From a virus, in the IMG/VR virus record IMGVR_UViG_3300049793_000066, positions 1 to 23,015 of that record: 23,015 nucleotides of DNA; one strand, written 5' to 3'. Below the pieces are notes generated by a model, which was not told where the DNA came from, searched no databases, and saw only the letters and a list, made by a program, of their open reading frames with translations. The position numbers and the translations under genes are program-made. Shown piece by piece: positions 22,390-23,015 of the stretch (the first letter of the stretch is position 1; every line of letters starts with the position of its first letter).

Positions 22390-22675
22390 TCAGGTGCCCG
22401 GCCTAGCTCTCCCCGACCCCTCCCCGTCGGTACAGTATCTATCTACCAGTGTATATCCTAGTATCCAGTATCTATACCACTCACTATATCCACCATATAC
22501 CTATCCTTCCGTCCCATAGGTGTAGTGAGTAGTATATGTATAGGTAGGTATATATGTTTCTTATTTATTTATTTCAATTTAAGTACCCCTATATATAGAG
22601 GCTAAGAACTATTCACATACTCTAGGAGTCACTCCCCTATATACACACTCTCGGGAGTGGTATCCCACATACACT

Positions 22676-22692
22676 ACCCTGCTACGCAGGGT
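22676..22692. promoter_or_regulatory. GC-rich hairpin with 3-base loop
   Basis: ACCCTGC and GCAGGGT form a perfect 7-base-pair stem around TAC. Short-stem, 3-base-loop hairpins are used as single-strand promoters by N4 virion RNA polymerase and occur in some replication origins. Sequence similarity to N4 sites was not seen. A second hairpin, CACTC-TCGG-GAGTG, lies at 22646-22659. Confidence 0.5.
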
Positions 22693-22747
22693 TACACCCA
22701 TAGATAGGGAGATGGGAGTGTAAGTAACTGGGAGTTAGTGGGAGGCA

Positions 22748-22776
22748 GGGGCATAGGGCAGGGCAGGGTAAGGGGG
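22748..22776 (+). other. G-quadruplex-type tract
   Basis: Five runs of three or more G are separated by loops of 4, 2, 2 and 3 bases (22748-51, 22756-58, 22761-63, 22766-68, 22772-76), meeting the usual G3N1-7 rule. It ends 4 bases before the promoter -35. The C-rich tract at 22411-22425 would place G runs on the opposite strand at the other end of the region. Confidence 0.6.
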
Positions 22777-22780
22777 AGGC

Positions 22781-22810
22781 TTGACTTGGTTTGGTTTGGT
22801 TTGGTACAAT
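22781..22810 (+). promoter_or_regulatory. Strong sigma70 promoter for the last gene
   Basis: TTGACT and TACAAT, each 5 of 6 to consensus, are separated by 18 bases made wholly of TTTGG-type repeats. The transcription start would be near 22817, with a leader of about 64 bases. The right arm of the inverted repeat fills the -35 and spacer, so any protein binding it would control this promoter. Confidence 0.75.
22782..22804 (+). repeat. Right arm of the perfect 23-base inverted repeat
   Basis: TGAC followed by TTGGTTTGGTTTGGTTTGG, exactly complementary to 22367-22389. It overlaps the promoter -35 and spacer. Confidence 0.95.
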
Positions 22811-22815
22811 GCGGT

Positions 22816-22829
22816 TGAGGTCGACCACA
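22816..22829. promoter_or_regulatory. Operator-like palindrome at the predicted transcription start
   Basis: TGAGGTCGACCACA centres on the perfect palindrome GGTCGACC (22819-22826), with matching TG/CA ends. It lies just downstream of the TACAAT element, where a repressor site would block transcription. Confidence 0.4.
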
Positions 22830-22880
22830 CGAAGGGCTCATATAGTAAGTTTCGTAATTCAATCAATCGGAGAATCTATC

Positions 22881-23015
22881 ATGGCATTAGAGCATAAGAT
22901 CGCATGCAACGGAGTAAAACCAACTAAGAGTGAGGTATGTGCACTAGCTGCAGAATTGGTGGAACTGGAAGGAATGACGGGATTTAGGATCGCTATTGTG
23001 GAGGCATTCAAATCA
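22881..23015 (+). CDS. Early gene, N-terminal 45 residues; runs off the right edge
   Basis: ATG with GGAGA 7 bases upstream, behind the strong promoter at 22781-22810. The visible part starts MALEHKIACNGVKPTKSEVC, then ALAAELVELEGMTGFRIAIV and EAFKS, and is open to the window edge. It looks helical. No domain is recognised from this much. As the gene under the most regulated promoter in the window, it may open a replication or regulatory operon. Confidence 0.7.
   Translation, partial: MALEHKIACNGVKPTKSEVCALAAELVELEGMTGFRIAIVEAFKS

Larger units (their letters stand above)
22334..22780. other. Non-coding, highly structured region; candidate replication origin
   Basis: No supportable gene lies in this stretch. 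From left to right it holds a TTTGG/CCAAA cluster with local hairpins (22337-22386), C-rich DNA with three CCCC tracts (22411-22425), a TATA/CTAT-rich part with CAGTATCTAT twice (22433 and 22466), and an AT-rich block around 22545-22580. Then come CCCCTATATA twice (22586 and 22634), GGGAGT or its complement four times (22631, 22653, 22714, 22730), hairpins, and a G-rich tract. Repeats beside an AT-rich unwinding-type block, enclosed by inverted repeats, resemble phage and plasmid origins. No DnaA box was confirmed. Confidence 0.5.

Noticed and set aside
22541-22600. Short plus-strand frame beginning at the ATG in the AT-rich block
   Set aside because: Only 14 codons and no ribosome binding site.

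Overview
This window reads as part of the genome of a tailed double-stranded DNA phage with podovirus-type (short-tail) virion genes. Its Shine-Dalgarno sites (GGAG, AGGA, GAGGT) and its lysis genes suggest a bacterial host, probably Gram-negative. The host species cannot be told from sequence alone. No integrase, repressor, tRNA, insertion sequence or CRISPR array is visible.

Minus-strand late operon, positions 20059 down to 1. In transcription order it encodes packaging (putative small terminase, a 65-residue helical protein, large terminase, portal), then a 268-base non-coding gap with predicted RNA structure. Next come capsid assembly (a 92-residue helical protein, scaffold-like protein, decoration-like protein, major capsid protein followed by a terminator) and two small virion or connector proteins. 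The tail follows: adaptor, tailspike with a beta-helix, nozzle-like protein, tail fibre. Then a lysis cassette (M15 peptidase endolysin, membrane-anchored coiled-coil protein, 3-TM holin-like protein). Last are three internal virion or ejection proteins; the third runs off the left edge after 661 codons. Genes are tightly packed with 4-47 base overlaps.

Control region, 20060-20584. The late operon and the plus-strand early genes diverge here. The region holds a Fur-box-like palindrome, a recurring CAGTATC motif, a small candidate gene with a very strong ribosome binding site, a hairpin, and three 10-base direct repeats.

Plus-strand early region, 20585-23015. It has small genes of unknown function (62, 225, 71, possibly 27, and 97 residues) separated by structured intergenic DNA, then a gene entering the right edge.

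The most unusual stretch is the 547-base gap at 22334-22880. A perfect 23-base inverted repeat built of CCAAA/TTTGG units encloses C-rich DNA on the left, AT-rich DNA in the centre and a G-quadruplex-type purine tract on the right. The right arm lies inside a near-consensus sigma70 promoter driving the last gene. This architecture fits a replication origin or a master early control element, and it is the best candidate here for something undescribed.
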